Part shown: positions 1 to 47,019 of the stretch, piece after piece
Position numbering within the stretch: position 1 is the stretch's first letter
How the letters are laid out: every line of letters starts with the position of its first letter
Assembly (NCBI GenBank): GCA_054601695.1
Contig: BAAHQB010000191.1
Span: 309,373-373,372 of the forward strand
Source: Amorphochlora amoebiformis
Lineage: Eukaryota > Cercozoa > Chlorarachniophyceae
Reading direction: 5' to 3'
DNA: 64,000 bases
Notes under the pieces: model-generated
Databases searched by the model: none
What the model was told of the DNA's origin: nothing
What the model saw: only the letters and a program-made list of their open reading frames with translations
Program-made: the position numbers and the translations under genes

Positions 1-227
1 TAGAGGTCATTACAATGTCTGTATACATACATACATATACACACGAAATGTTATCATCTGTCAAGTGCTTGTCAAGACACAGGTCATTATAATGCCTGTA
101 TACATACATATACACACGAAATGTTATCAAGGATCTCTGTCATGTGCTTGTCAAGATAGAGGTCATTACAATGCCTGTATACATACATATATGCACGAAA
201 ACCTACTCATTATTATTATTATTATTA

Positions 228-290
<63 letters not shown>

Positions 291-328
291 TATGTATAAT
301 GTATACATATATGTATGTATAGGAATAA

Positions 329-414
<86 letters not shown>

Positions 415-437
415 TTACATGTACATATATAATAAAT

Positions 438-519
<82 letters not shown>

Positions 520-640
520 GGGCTGTAATGGCGGGCAGTGAAACGGAAGGCAAATAAGAAAACGGTTTTATGAATTGAATAAGCCCAAATTCATCCGGTT
601 CTCTGGTGTGACAATTCAATCATGTAACCGTGATATGCCA
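1..640. repeat. Microsatellite block with three copies of a ~55-bp repeat
   Basis: The first 200 bases hold three imperfect copies of a unit containing GTCAAGA-AGGTCATTACAATG-CTGTATACATACAT. They are followed by an (ATT)n tract at about 208-274 and long (TA)n tracts to about 518. Translations of this block give only Tyr/Ile/Leu runs. No gene is seen. Confidence 0.85.
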
Positions 641-1025
641 CTATGTCACCCATGAGCCACATCGTACGGTGAACAAGTAAGTCTCGTGTTTCTTAATAGC
701 CTGTTGAAGACTCTCAGCAACCTTTGTCTTCCGGGAAAGCTATTCCGGAAGACTGCGAGGCGCGGGGTGGGTTCTCCAACCGACGCAGGCGCCACGCGGG
801 AGATGGTTGCCGAATCTTCCCTCGGCGCTACTACCGGTTTTTGTGTCACAAAGACTGATTGAGAGTCTCGAAGGAGTCTCGAAGGAGCCTTCAAAGAGTC
901 TCGAAGGAGCCTCAAAGGAGACTCGCAGATTTTTAAGCCGAATTTTATATCTCGGGACGTCCAAACCCGGCGTTGGGCTTGGTCTAGAATTGTTTTAGGT
1001 AGTTTCAATAACTCCGCGAATCTCC
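641..1025. other. Unassigned unique sequence with short internal repeats
   Basis: A non-microsatellite island between two (TA)n blocks. It holds several copies of a short element built on GAGTCTCGAAGGAG (about 860-930). Open frames of 60-75 codons exist on both strands, but none resembles a known protein or has a convincing splice context. I see no gene here. Confidence 0.4.
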
Positions 1026-1032
1026 AAACTCG

Positions 1033-1108
<76 letters not shown>

Positions 1109-1169
1109 ATATATATATATATATATATGTACATATGTGCGTGTGTATTTTAAAAAATACATATGAACT

Positions 1170-1264
<95 letters not shown>

Positions 1265-1732
1265 TATATATATATATATATACATATATATTCGTATATA
1301 TATATATATATATGTGTGTGTATAAATATATTTACACGTACATTTGATCCTTAGGGTTCTGGTCCGCGTGTGGGAAACGTTGATTCTCTCAACGTCAGCG
1401 CTAGCGGCGCAGTGCTCATCTACACACTCAAAGCCTTACAACAACAACAACAACAACAAAACAAACATGTACTAAACACGGAACCCTAACAGCTGTTATC
1501 CAGACCATAAACCATACCCTACCACCTACCACCTAGACCATACTAACACCTATCATCTACACCATAACTATACCTACCATCTAGACCATAACCGTACCCT
1601 ACTGCCTACCATCTAGACCATACTAACACCTATCATCTACACCATAACACTACCCTAACAGCTGTTATTTAGACCATAACCCTACCCTATTACTTACCAT
1701 CTAGACCATACTAACACCTATCATCTAGATTG

Positions 1733-1813
<81 letters not shown>

Positions 1814-1878
1814 CGTATATTTTATACCTTGCATGTATATAAATCATATATATACACACATATAGATACATATTATGG

Positions 1879-1925
<47 letters not shown>

Positions 1926-2133
1926 GAAGATACCTTGTAGATATATATACAATATACATATTTATATGTACACATGTATATACAAATATGTGTACATACA
2001 TGTACATATTATTTACATATATATTATGTATATATTTATATACATACATTCAAATATTTTTTAAATATACAAATATATGTACATAATTATATGTACATAT
2101 AATATATATATAATATATATTATATGTACATAT

Positions 2134-2170
<37 letters not shown>

Positions 2171-2924
2171 CGTATATATTTGTACATATTGAAGTATGAT
2201 GTAATATTGTTACATTGATATATTTATATGAAAATTTAATATAAGTATATATAACTAGATAACAGTATAAATTGGACGTATGTGTACATATATAATAAGA
2301 TAATATACATATAAGGTGGCGTCGTCAGGTGAAGTAGGTGAAGGCGGTGGGCATGGTGATGGTAGTCATGGTCTAGATGACGGTCAGGATGGTCTAGATG
2401 CTAATGTTGACTAGGTTGACTCTGCTTCTAACACCTAGCACCAGAAGCACTCCAGCGATCGCGAATAACAAGGCTTACTTATTACTAGTATTAATTGATA
2501 TTATGTTAATTATCGTGATGGTTTCTAGACTAATCTAGTAATCTACTAGATCTAGTAAAAATACATGATCTAGATGGTCGACCTGCTGATCATGGCTAGA
2601 TGGCTACTCTGGCTTAGCAACCTGTTTCTAGAATTTGCTGTGCCAACCTACGGTATAGCCACAACTATAAGATATGCATGACGCTCTGATTTATAATACG
2701 TAATATCTAGAATATACTAATGGATAATATCATGATAATTGTATCATCATATGATCTAGATGAGAGAGTATACGTACTAGTATATATATATATATCGAAT
2801 CACTTAGTGTGGATTTTAACACTGGTTACATGATCGATCGAATATTATTAATCTTGATCATGGCATAACTTAACCAGAAAACAAGTCACTGAGTCTAGCT
2901 ACTAGAGCTAGTCTCGTCTAGTAG

Positions 2925-2960
<36 letters not shown>

Positions 2961-3167
2961 TAGACTACACTAGACGAGATTCATTCAATACTTCAGTCAA
3001 CATATGATCAACCATAGATCAACTCCTATGACCCATTGAGGTAGTTCCTTGTCTCTAGTTCGTGATATCAGAGAGCACTGCGTGCTTCTAGTGCTTGTGA
3101 ATCGTCGAAATCATCTGGGCTGCTCAGCGGATGAGTTGAGCATGATAAAGTCGATTGCTGTTGGGTG
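1026..3167. repeat. (TA)n tracts, a CATCTAGACCATA minisatellite and CTAG-rich DNA
   Basis: (TA)n tracts fill 1035-1320 and 1735-1925. Between them lies CAACAA repeat (about 1438-1460) and a minisatellite (about 1490-1730) of units such as ACACCTATCATCTA and CATCTAGACCATA. From 2300 to 3160 the DNA is less repetitive but unusually rich in CTAG, and includes an inverted repeat around a (TA)n core at about 2907-2980. No coding sequence is supported. The 3' end of the RNF32-type gene begins at 3168. Confidence 0.7.
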
Positions 3168-27191
<24,024 letters not shown>

Positions 27192-27780
27192 CTCTATAAG
27201 TACTAAAACTAGTTGCTATACGTACATTTTAACATGCCTCTCATTGTTCGCTTCGAGATGGAGGTAGACGCATCTCGCCTAGAAGTACTCAGTGACCTTT
27301 CAAGCAGTGACATTTTGCAGCGTTGAAGCTTAGTGACCGGTTTGTAGCGTTAAAGCTTGTGTAGCGTTAAAGCTTGTGTAGCGTTAAAAACAGTAGTTTC
27401 TAGAGTTTAAGCTTGATCACAGTCAAGATCTCTATCACATTGGAATAATATTCATTTTCGTACACCGGATAATCGATCCTAGTATTGTAGGTATTGTATT
27501 CAATGACACTTACTAGACTAAGTTGGCCACGTGATACTAGTGATAATCTCTTAAACCAGATAATCTGACAATCTAGATAATTAGATAATATCTAAAAGTA
27601 TTCATATATTCATATTCGACTCGATGAGCCGCTGTTAAATTGCGGGTAGTCTCCAGAGTCCGGTCAGTTGAGCATTCCGTCAACGTACCTAGCGTACGCT
27701 GGCTATCTAGGCTATCAGCGGCGTGCTCACTAATATCTAGAATATATCTAGAATATCTACAATATCTCAGAGGATTGTCT

Positions 27781-27818
<38 letters not shown>

Positions 27819-27832
27819 AAATGTAGAAACTT

Positions 27833-27864
<32 letters not shown>

Positions 27865-27869
27865 TATTG

Positions 27870-27918
<49 letters not shown>

Positions 27919-28046
27919 ATGTATGTATGTATATGTATATTTGTATTAAATTGTATGTGTATATAATTTATGTTGGCAGAAATATAAGTATGTAGATTTA
28001 TAATAACATATAGTTATTACATATTAAAGGTATTGATATTCATATA

Positions 28047-28126
<80 letters not shown>

Positions 28127-28321
28127 ATGTGTATATCTTTGTGAAAATATATGTAAAAAGGTATTGAGAATGTACGTTATTTCGAGGACATCGCCACCCG
28201 CATGATGGTAAATTCAGCAAACTTGTGAGCCTAATAATATACGAATTCACTGCAATTTGATTGGAAAATGAGGCACTATTGCAGCTGTCGCGGATGTCTC
28301 GGGAAAAATGTAGAAAAAAAA
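27192..28321. other. Spacer: 3' flank duplication, CTAG-rich DNA, (TA)n
   Basis: A segment containing AACATGCC-CTCATT-TTCGCTTCGAGATGG in the last Kelch exon recurs at about 27231-27262. From 27290 to 27790 the DNA is rich in TCTAGA/CTAG motifs and short repeats (TAGCGTTAAAGCTTGTG). (TA)n tracts follow at 27780-28120. No gene is recognised. Confidence 0.6.
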
Positions 28322-28394
28322 AGGTCCATGCAGGACTCGAACCTGCGATCTTGGGGTCTGGAATCCCACGCCTTGCCAACTAGGCCAATGAACC
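28322..28394 (-). tRNA. tRNA-Trp-like gene (anticodon CCA)
   Basis: The minus strand folds as a tRNA. Acceptor is GGTTCAT/ATGGACC with one G-U. D stem is GCC/GGC. T arm is GCAGG-TTCGAGT-CCTGC. The anticodon loop TTCCAGA puts CCA at 34-36. The anticodon stem TGGGA/CCCCA has an A-C mismatch next to the loop. A run of eight T follows at once, as for a Pol III terminator. The alternative loop register (TCC, Gly) pairs worse. The base after the acceptor is T. The mismatch means it could be decaying. Confidence 0.82.
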
Positions 28395-28474
28395 AAGAGA
28401 CAACATTCAGTTAACTAAAGTGGAGAATCAGTGATCTGCAATTCAGATTTCCGATTCAGCCAATGAACGCCCAC

Positions 28475-28605
28475 CATCGTGATGGGATGTGACGGGATAC
28501 GATGGGACGGGATACGATGGGACGGGATACGATGGGACGGGATACGATGGGACGCGACGAGACGTGATGGGACGCGACGGGACGCGATGAGATTCGATGG
28601 GATGC
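28475..28605. repeat. 15-bp minisatellite GGGACGGGATACGAT
   Basis: About eight units, the later ones changed to GGGACGCGACGAGAC, directly upstream of the tRNA-Trp-like gene. Confidence 0.8.
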
Positions 28606-28744
28606 TGTTTAACAGCAATTAAATGGCTTCACTACAAATCACGTTGCCTCAGCATGAAGGCACGGTGACCATGCTTCGTCAAATCCTGGCTTACATCGTC
28701 AGTCGATTGCATCGTCATGGTCTAACGTCAGCGAAAGGCCTATC

Positions 28745-28985
28745 GAAAACACCTTAGACCAACTCATCAACTTGAAACACCTTGCACCAACTTATCAACT
28801 TGAACACCTTGGACCAACATATTCAACTTGAAATACCTTGGACCAACTTATCAACTTGAAACACCTTGGACCAACTTATCAACTTGAAACACCTTGGACA
28901 CCTTGGACCAACTCATCAACTTGAAACACCTTGGACCAACTCATCAACTTGAAACACCTTGGACCACGTGATGAAATTGAACAAG
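28745..28985. repeat. ~28-bp minisatellite ACACCTTGGACCAACT
   Basis: About eight units of ACACCTTGGACCAACTTATC plus AACTTGAA. The sequence from 28986 to 29160 is related and ends in GACTGCGACT repeats. Confidence 0.8.
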
Positions 28986-29199
28986 TTGGACGGAGTTATT
29001 AAAGCAGTCCAAGTCTTGGTTGCCTGAGTTGATAACTGTGTTCAAGACTTGAAACTGCTGACGGTGATAATTTGGTCCAAGTTGTTTAAGTTCTCCAACT
29101 ATCTCGACTGCGACTGCGACTGAGACTGCGACTGCGACTCAATGAGACCGGTGGGACGCTAGACAATAGACAGGTCTATCATTGTGTTATATCTCATTG

Positions 29200-30380
<1,181 letters not shown>

Positions 30381-30383
30381 ATC

Positions 30384-30422
30384 TATATAAGTATGTGTAT
30401 ATCTAGATGTATATACTAGTAT

Positions 30423-30467
<45 letters not shown>

Positions 30468-30481
30468 TAGATATACACATA

Positions 30482-30489
<8 letters not shown>
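30384..30489. repeat. 31-bp perfect inverted repeat with a (TA)n centre
   Basis: The arm at 30384-30414 (core AAGTATGTGTATATCTAGAT) is exactly mirrored as reverse complement at 30459-30489. The spacer is 44 bp of mostly (TA)n. The arms are themselves not simple repeats. Confidence 0.85.
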
Positions 30490-30520
<31 letters not shown>

Positions 30521-30525
30521 TTCCA

Positions 30526-30568
<43 letters not shown>

Positions 30569-30603
30569 AGTCTAGTCTAGTAGTAGTGTGTATATATATA
30601 CAT

Positions 30604-30654
<51 letters not shown>

Positions 30655-30826
30655 ATATATGTATGTATACTAGGTATATACTATTGTGATGTGTGTAAGT
30701 GTGCGAAGGTTAAATGAAAATTATGATCGATCAAGCGTGATAAAACAACGCCACCTCATGGTCAACAAATCTAGCAAATAACTCGGATTATCACAAAAGA
30801 CTAAATAGCATGCCGGTCTGTGGCAA

Positions 30827-31051
30827 CTATTCTAGGCTACATGCGACTACCGTGGCTATGGCTTCCTGCGATTTAGAATCACATTCAGACCCAAATTGGA
30901 CATGTTCATCGGCCTCAAGTAGAGGTTGCTGTAGACTATCACACGTGATATCTAGGATGCAGATATAGAGAATACATTCTTGTAAACTTGAAAAGCTCTC
31001 TGTAAGTCGCAGAAGCTTTAAGGGCTCTACAATTGACCGCCCAACCAGCAT
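30827..31051 (-). CDS. Hypothetical 74-residue ORF
   Basis: An ATG at 31051 opens 74 codons to a stop at 30827, in ordinary-composition DNA between microsatellite blocks. The translation begins MLVGRSIVEPLKLLRLTESF and is acidic toward its end. I do not recognise it, and no flanking exons were found. It could be a single-exon gene, an exon or a remnant of a mobile element. Confidence 0.3.
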   Translation of the reverse strand: MLVGRSIVEPLKLLRLTESFSSLQECILYICILDITCDSLQQPLLEADEHVQFGSECDSKSQEAIATVVACSLE

Positions 31052-31099
31052 AGATTATATTATATTAGTGATAGCGAACCGGAGCAGGGCTTTAGTGAT

Positions 31100-31173
31100 A
31101 CCGAAGCAGGGCTTTCCAATTTAGAGAGCATTCATTTCGTATGCAAATATGCACACACATATAAATTGTATAA

Positions 31174-31213
<40 letters not shown>

Positions 31214-31328
31214 TTACAAGTGCATAAAAAAAGTAAAAATTCAAAGGTTATACATAATTTATATATGCAAATATACATCCATTTACATATATAAATACTT
31301 CTGTACAAAAACATACATACATATATAC

Positions 31329-31365
<37 letters not shown>

Positions 31366-31372
31366 TATATAT

Positions 31373-31405
<33 letters not shown>

Positions 31406-32010
31406 CATACATATATGTATATATATATATATATATATGAGCATGTTTACAAAAATATTTATACGGACATGTACATTTCCATACATTAATGTATACGGTG
31501 AAATTCGTATTAAAGATAATGCTAGATGAGTGGAATAATAAACATCTTACTCCCACTTAGAACACTATTAATACAACGAACAAAATAAAACAAATGGAGA
31601 AAAAACAATTCATATTAAAAGAAAAATCAAGTTTTGATAATTTGGTTGTGTGATTCAAAGGAGGGAAAGAAATATAAGTAGATGAATTGAGAACCTATAT
31701 ATGTGATAAGCGGAGCATAAGTGATTCATCCCAGAGCTAAGTTTTTGGTTTTGAAGACTTGTTTTTGTTTCGAGAATATATACATACTCGGGATATGGCA
31801 ACTAGAGCGGATGTATTCGGAGGTAGGTATAGATGACTGACTACATACTCGGGATGGGATATGGAAAACGGCCGGATATATTCGGAAGTATAGACGACTG
31901 AGATTGCTATCTAAGTGTGTACGTATAAGTTATTTGGTGGTTGTTGGGTATTGGAAGTTCAATAAAAGAAGGGCGCGCCGCACTTGCAGAATTTTCGTCG
32001 TCCCATGCAG
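31100..32010. other. (TA)n block and unassigned unique sequence
   Basis: (TA)n at 31175-31210 and 31325-31440. From 31500 to 32010 there is AT-rich unique sequence with two copies of a segment containing CTACATACTCGGGAT (near 31780 and 31838). I see no gene. Confidence 0.5.
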
Positions 32011-32090
32011 ACCTGACCATACAATATCATACCACATGCAAATACGTTACAGGTGCTAACTTGCCACATATACAAGGTGACCATACAATA

Positions 32091-40962
<8,872 letters not shown>

Positions 40963-41265
40963 TATAACGCCAACTTATATTCGGTAATATCCAACACAGC
41001 CACAAAGTACAACAGAAATGAACAAGGATTGGAGGGGTCCTGGGAAAGCTTCTGGAAGACGCGGGGATCCAGGTGTTCAAACTCCACCACGCGCACCCAC
41101 TTCCGAACAACTTGTGGGACCCGAGAAAATGTTTTCCTACCCTTCCCGTGGAAAAACATCGCAAATCGAGTCAATATCGTCCTGCACCTGTCCCACTGAT
41201 GCGAATTTTTAAATCCTCGTCGGCACGATTCGAAGTCATGGTGCGTGTGATGTGGTGTGGTGGAT
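40963..41265 (-). other. Protein-like open frame just upstream of the exonuclease ATG
   Basis: A minus-strand frame runs from about 41240 to a TAA at 40963-40965 that overlaps the exonuclease start (TAATG). Its translation includes VVRKWVRVVEFEHLDPRVFQ and CSFLLYFVAVLDITEYK, which look like real protein. It is in a different frame from the exonuclease. I could not find a splice that joins them. It may be a missed 5' exon, the end of another gene, or chance. No in-frame ATG of good context is obvious at its start. Confidence 0.3.
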
Positions 41266-41699
41266 TAGGTGCACGTGTGGGGTATGGGTGGATGACGACG
41301 TCGTTATGTCCAGGTTTTGGTCCGTTCGCTGGTGTGCTGTTGTGTGGCGGTGGCGCAGAGCGCTCCTCTATTAAGCACGAAAATGAGCCCCATGTATGCA
41401 TCACACACGATCAACACGCTGACCACATGAAAAAAAACGGTCTCTATTCTGTGTCTGATGCATTGTGCTGTGGTCAAATGGTCAGGTACCAGGCTTCTTC
41501 CGTCGGCAATCGTGGGTTCAGTGTCTTTGGAGGCTCAAAGAGACCCACGTTTCACAACGCGAATCCAACAAGCCCCTCCAAAACCAACACCAAAAGGAAC
41601 GCGCTGAAGCTGGCTAGCACTCATCATACTACTCATCATCCCAATGCCAAACGACACTTCATCGTCAATCGACTCCTACCCCTCACCCCACAATCTGTC

Positions 41700-41945
41700 A
41701 CACCAACACATAACCCTAACATCCATCCCCACACATTCTTACCCTACCCTATCCTACCTACCCTACCCTACCCTCTACCCTAACATCCATGCCCACCCAT
41801 TCTATCATACCTACCCTACCCTACCCTACTCTACCCTATCCTAACATCCATCCCCACCCTATCTACCTTACCCTACCCGACCCCTACCCGACCCCTACCC
41901 TCCCTACCCTACCCCTACCCTAGCCTAACCTACCCTCCCCTAATC
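41700..41945. repeat. CCCTA-type degenerate repeat
   Basis: Units of CCCTA, CCCTACC and CCCTAACATCCATCC repeat for about 240 bp. They resemble the C-strand telomere sequence but are mostly 5-mers and not in CCCTAA register. They lie between the exonuclease and aquaglyceroporin genes. Confidence 0.75.
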
Positions 41946-41987
41946 GACTACAACACACTGTGTTCATTGTTTCTATGCATATGAACA

Positions 41988-42849
<862 letters not shown>

Positions 42850-42851
<2 letters not shown>

Positions 42852-43192
42852 AGTTCAGTGGTCCAGGGCGGTAGTCCGGTCCGACCCAAGGGTAATATGC
42901 TAGTAGGCAATGAACTCTGGTAACGCACTGGTGCAGTAGTAGGCCATAAAAGGATTGGAACCCAAGCGGCTCCGGAACCGACGGAACCCATGGGTTCCGG
43001 AGGAAGAAAGGAAGTATCCGGCTACCGCACAAGGTTATGAACAATCCTTCGTCGTAATCCAATAGTCTAAACGGACAACAGCCAACCCTGGAGTAGTCGC
43101 GATGTATCTAACCGTAGTCTAACGACGGTCTAACTTCTCGTAATTAATTACCTATACCTTCCGCTCTGGCTACACATACTGTAACAATATAG

Positions 43193-43195
<3 letters not shown>
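42850..43195. other. Unassigned unique sequence upstream of the aquaglyceroporin
   Basis: About 340 bp of balanced composition. A 70-codon minus frame from an ATG at 43062 reads [20 protein letters not shown] internally. I cannot assign it. A remnant of a mobile element, a 5' exon or regulatory DNA are all possible. Confidence 0.3.
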
Positions 43196-43233
<38 letters not shown>

Positions 43234-43365
43234 GGTGTGTGTATATACGAAGATGTGTAAATGATGTGTACATATGAATTGACGGTGAGATGTTAGATTC
43301 CAAGTTTGTGAGGCTAAGTAAGTCTCCTTATGAGTTATGACGTGTTATTGCTTGCTTGGTTTCAG

Positions 43366-44619
43366 GGTAAATTCAAGTCTATGAAGGAGAAACTACTCGG
43401 TGAGTTGTTCGTACAGCGCTTAGTTAGGCTTGTTTTAGTGTGGAAGGGATGGTCGGATTGGGTGGGATCGAGTTGGGGATCGAGTGTTATTGATGGCGAT
43501 TGAGTGTCATTGATGGCGATTGGGTGTCATTGAGGGGATTGAGTGGAATTGGGTGTCATATATCCGGGGATTGAGTGTCATTGAGTGGGATTGAGTGTCA
43601 TTGAGTGGGATTGAGTGTCATTGAGTGGGATTGGGTGTCATTGAGAGCATTGAGTAGGATTGGGTGTCCTTGAGGGGGGTTGAGTGGAATTGAGCGTCAT
43701 TGGGTGGGCAGTGTAGCACAGCACATGATAGCATGATAACAAACACATCACACCATACTTCATCACCCATGAAGTACCACACCGTAAACCATATTGCAAG
43801 CACACAAACAACAGTCGACCCATTATTCCTCGATTCAATTCCACACAATCCCACCCAATCCCGCAATATCCCATCCCAAGCACACAAGCCCACAATATCC
43901 CATCCCAAGCACTCAAGCAACAGTAGAGCTATTTCCTTGAATCAATTCTAACACTCCCACCCAATCCCACAAATTCTCACCCAATCCCACAATATCATAT
44001 CCCAACCACACAAACAACAAGAGCCATTACCTCGAATGAAATCCATCAATCCTACCCAACCCAACCCAACCCCCTTCCAATCCCACCCAATCCCACCCCA
44101 ATCGTCATCATTCAGTGGGATTGAGTGGGATTGAGTGTCACTGAGTGGGATTCAGGGGGGTTGAGTGGGATTGAGTGGGATTGGGTGTGCCATTGAGTGG
44201 GATTGAGTGTCATTGAGTGTCATTGAGTGAGATTGAGTGTCATTGAGTGTCATTGAGTGGGATTGAGGGTCATTGGATCCACCCAATCCCACAATATCCC
44301 ATAATATCCCATACAATTGGGATGTGGAATGGCATGGTCTGAGTGCATGGTGTGCATGGTGTGCATGGTGTGGGTTAGCGTTTCGTAAGAAGAACCGTGG
44401 ATTCCTGGGGGAGTTTATTGGCACGTTTACGCTCATGTTTCTTGGCACGGCCGTCAATGCCGTTGTAAGCCCTTCTATCACTATCGTGTGTATCCTTAAA
44501 TATATCACTGTCATATGTGTACCTTGAAATACAAGCCCTTCTATCACTATCATATGTATATCTTGAAATATATACCCCGCTATCACTATCATATTGTATC
44601 TTCAAATCTACGCTTGTGC

Positions 44620-44698
<79 letters not shown>

Positions 44699-44719
44699 CA
44701 AACACACATATATTTTATG

Positions 44720-44759
<40 letters not shown>

Positions 44760-44762
44760 CGC

Positions 44763-44807
<45 letters not shown>

Positions 44808-45185
44808 TGTCAGAGCAAGGATATAAATAGTATGGGAGGACTTAGCTCGATGGGATAGATATCGAAAGAGCCAGTACATACCCATACGTAATCAGGACAT
44901 CCATCGAGATTCCGAAGCTTTCTAGAGATCGTTTCAACCGTAACTGGTACTAGCCGGGTACTCCCCGTAGTAATAGGTTTCCGAGTATCAGGTGACAAGG
45001 TGTGGCATCACGCCATGTCACGCTCCTGATTTTCCCCGAATATTGTAGTGGTTTATGCCATGAAAGCAAGTTGGTGATAATCCAAGTGGGTTAATCCAAG
45101 TAGCATAATCCAAGTGGCATAATTCAACTGGCATAATTTAAACGTGTGTTATACCATATGCTGCGCTAACAACTGATATACATGT

Positions 45186-45254
<69 letters not shown>

Positions 45255-45344
45255 ATATATATACATAATATATAATATTTAATGTAGTGATATTTCCGGA
45301 GGTATGGTAGAATGTTTCAGAGGTATGGTATAATGTTTCATATA

Positions 45345-45393
<49 letters not shown>

Positions 45394-46505
45394 GTATGTG
45401 TGTATATATGTATATATATATATACATATACACCTATATACATATATATATATATATATAGAATATATATATATATACATTATATATATATATAGGCTGC
45501 CCAGGGCAGCATCGGACTCGTGGGCGTGGCCATTGGATGGCTATTTGCCATCTCAATGGTAACATCTAGATCATTCTCATGATTTCTACCGATGAGAACA
45601 AAATGTCTTTGTGATTGATAATTGGTTGTGTGTAAGGCCGTGTACGTTGCCGGAGGCGTGTCGGAGGCGCACCTGAATCCGTCGGTGACATTGACGTTTG
45701 CCCTGTTCAAAGGGTTCCCTTGGAAGATGGTGTTGCCGTACACGGTGGCGCAGATGCTGGGGGCGTTTGTAGGATCCGGGCTCGCGTTTCTCGATCACAA
45801 GCCCTTCCTAGACCAGCTCGATGTCACCAACGGGGTCCAGAGGGCAGTCACCGGTCCGGGTGCCACGGCGGGTATTTGAAAACACATTGCATTTTAAGAT
45901 ATGATATCTACAATGTACAATGTCAGCGCAACGGTAATCAACCAATGGTTATGATTTGGTTTAAGCACGCTAATATTTATATTTATGTTTAGTTCATATC
46001 TAATAACTTTAACTTCCACTTGATAATATACATTTACAGGCATATTTGTAACCTTTCCCGCCCCCCAAATCTCCATGATACACGCATTTGCGGACGAAGT
46101 GCTTACGACGGCGGCACTGCTGATGTGCGTGTTCGCTATCGGCGACAACAAGAATCTTGCTCCCAAGGGCAACATCGGGCCCGTGATCGTGGGCGGCCTC
46201 GTGGCTCTTCTCATCCTGGGATTCGGCGGCATCTCTGGTGTCGCCATGAACCCCGCCAGGGACCTCGGCCCAAGGATTATGACCTTCCTCGCCGGCTACG
46301 GTAGCGAAGTATTTACGGCATATAACAACTACTGGTGGATTCCGATCATCGCACCGCTCATCGGCGCTCCTCTAGGAGGTATACACATCTGTACATGTCA
46401 TGTACATACAGATATGCACTCTCGGACTAAGTGTGCACTTGAACCTAGTTGTACTAGTGACGATTCACTGCGTGTGTTTTTTGCATATCCTACGCATATC
46501 CCACG

Positions 46506-46580
<75 letters not shown>

Positions 46581-46790
46581 CATATACACACATAATGTGT
46601 AAATAGATCAATATGTAATAGCATCAACGTTAACACTTGAACATCTCCCGCAGGTGCTGTGTACAGTGCTTTCGTGGACAACAGCGAACAAGATGAATCT
46701 GGCTCTTTGGCAGAAAGGGAAGAAACCAACTCTTCCAAAGATTCGGATGCTAACCCCAATGAAGCGCCCAGATTGGGACTAGAATTCTAA
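43366..46790 (+). CDS. Aquaglyceroporin (MIP family channel)
   Basis: Exons 43366-43399, 44379-44464, 45496-45558, 45637-45871, 46040-46378, 46654-46790, all in phase. Counted from the ATG at 43381 the protein is 292 residues, usual for the family. A good acceptor at 43365 suggests a further 5' exon. MIP channels are six-helix membrane pores for water, glycerol and small solutes. Helix 1 is [20 protein letters not shown]. The first pore loop has [16 protein letters not shown] (NPS at 70-72 instead of the usual NPA). The second has [14 protein letters not shown] (NPARD at 205-209). The D after the second NPAR is the mark of glycerol-conducting members such as GlpF. The 45-residue tail is Ser/Glu/Asp-rich. 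It is the last host gene before the telomeric arrays. Confidence 0.93.
43455..43715. repeat. ATTGAGTG(GG/TC) minisatellite in an aquaglyceroporin intron
   Basis: Roughly 15 units of GGGATTGAGTGTCATTGAG type. A second array of the same family lies at 44110-44275 in the same intron. The sequence between them has C-strand versions (CCCACCCAATCCCACAAT). Confidence 0.85.
44815..45180. other. Unassigned unique sequence in an aquaglyceroporin intron
   Basis: About 350 bp of non-repetitive DNA between (TA)n tracts in the intron 44465-45495. A 62-codon minus frame from an ATG at 44998 contains [20 protein letters not shown], which looks protein-like, but nothing supports a gene. It may be a mobile-element remnant. 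Confidence 0.3.
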
Positions 46791-47019
46791 TTTCTAAAAA
46801 GCAATCTCTTGAGTCTTTCAAAAATCCACCACATTCTACATCCAGGCAAGGCTAATAGAATATCGATCATTCATAAAAGAATCATGCAATAGCTCAGCCT
46901 ATCGTTTTAAGTTCCTTTTTTCATTAAATTCAATTATTTCATTCTCAATCATAGCGATCGTGACCCTACTAGCCTAGTAAGAGGTGAGGGTGTCAGAATA
47001 GGGTGTCCTTGGTGTTAGC
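46791..47019. other. Aquaglyceroporin 3' flank
   Basis: AT-rich non-coding sequence after the stop, with no (TA)n. It grades into the telomere-like array, whose first units (GGGTGTCC, GTTAGCGTTAGGG) are imperfect. Confidence 0.6.

Noticed and set aside
272-619. Long Tyr-Ile and similar open frames across (TA)n tracts, here and throughout the window
   Set aside because: (TA)n has no stop in most frames, so these translations are automatic. They match no protein and overlap on both strands.
28125-28379. A minus frame with IAGSSPAW, and another at 13722-13946 with IPGSNPG
   Set aside because: These are the typical translations of the T arm of the tRNA genes on the same strand.
41460-41535. tRNA-like stretch (GGTCAAATGGTCAGG ... 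GTGGGTTCAG)
   Set aside because: The D-arm and T-loop look right, but the T stem and acceptor stem do not pair.
41700-41945. CCCTA repeats as an interstitial telomere
   Set aside because: Units are mostly 5-mers or longer mixed units, not CCCTAA, and lie far from the telomeric arrays.
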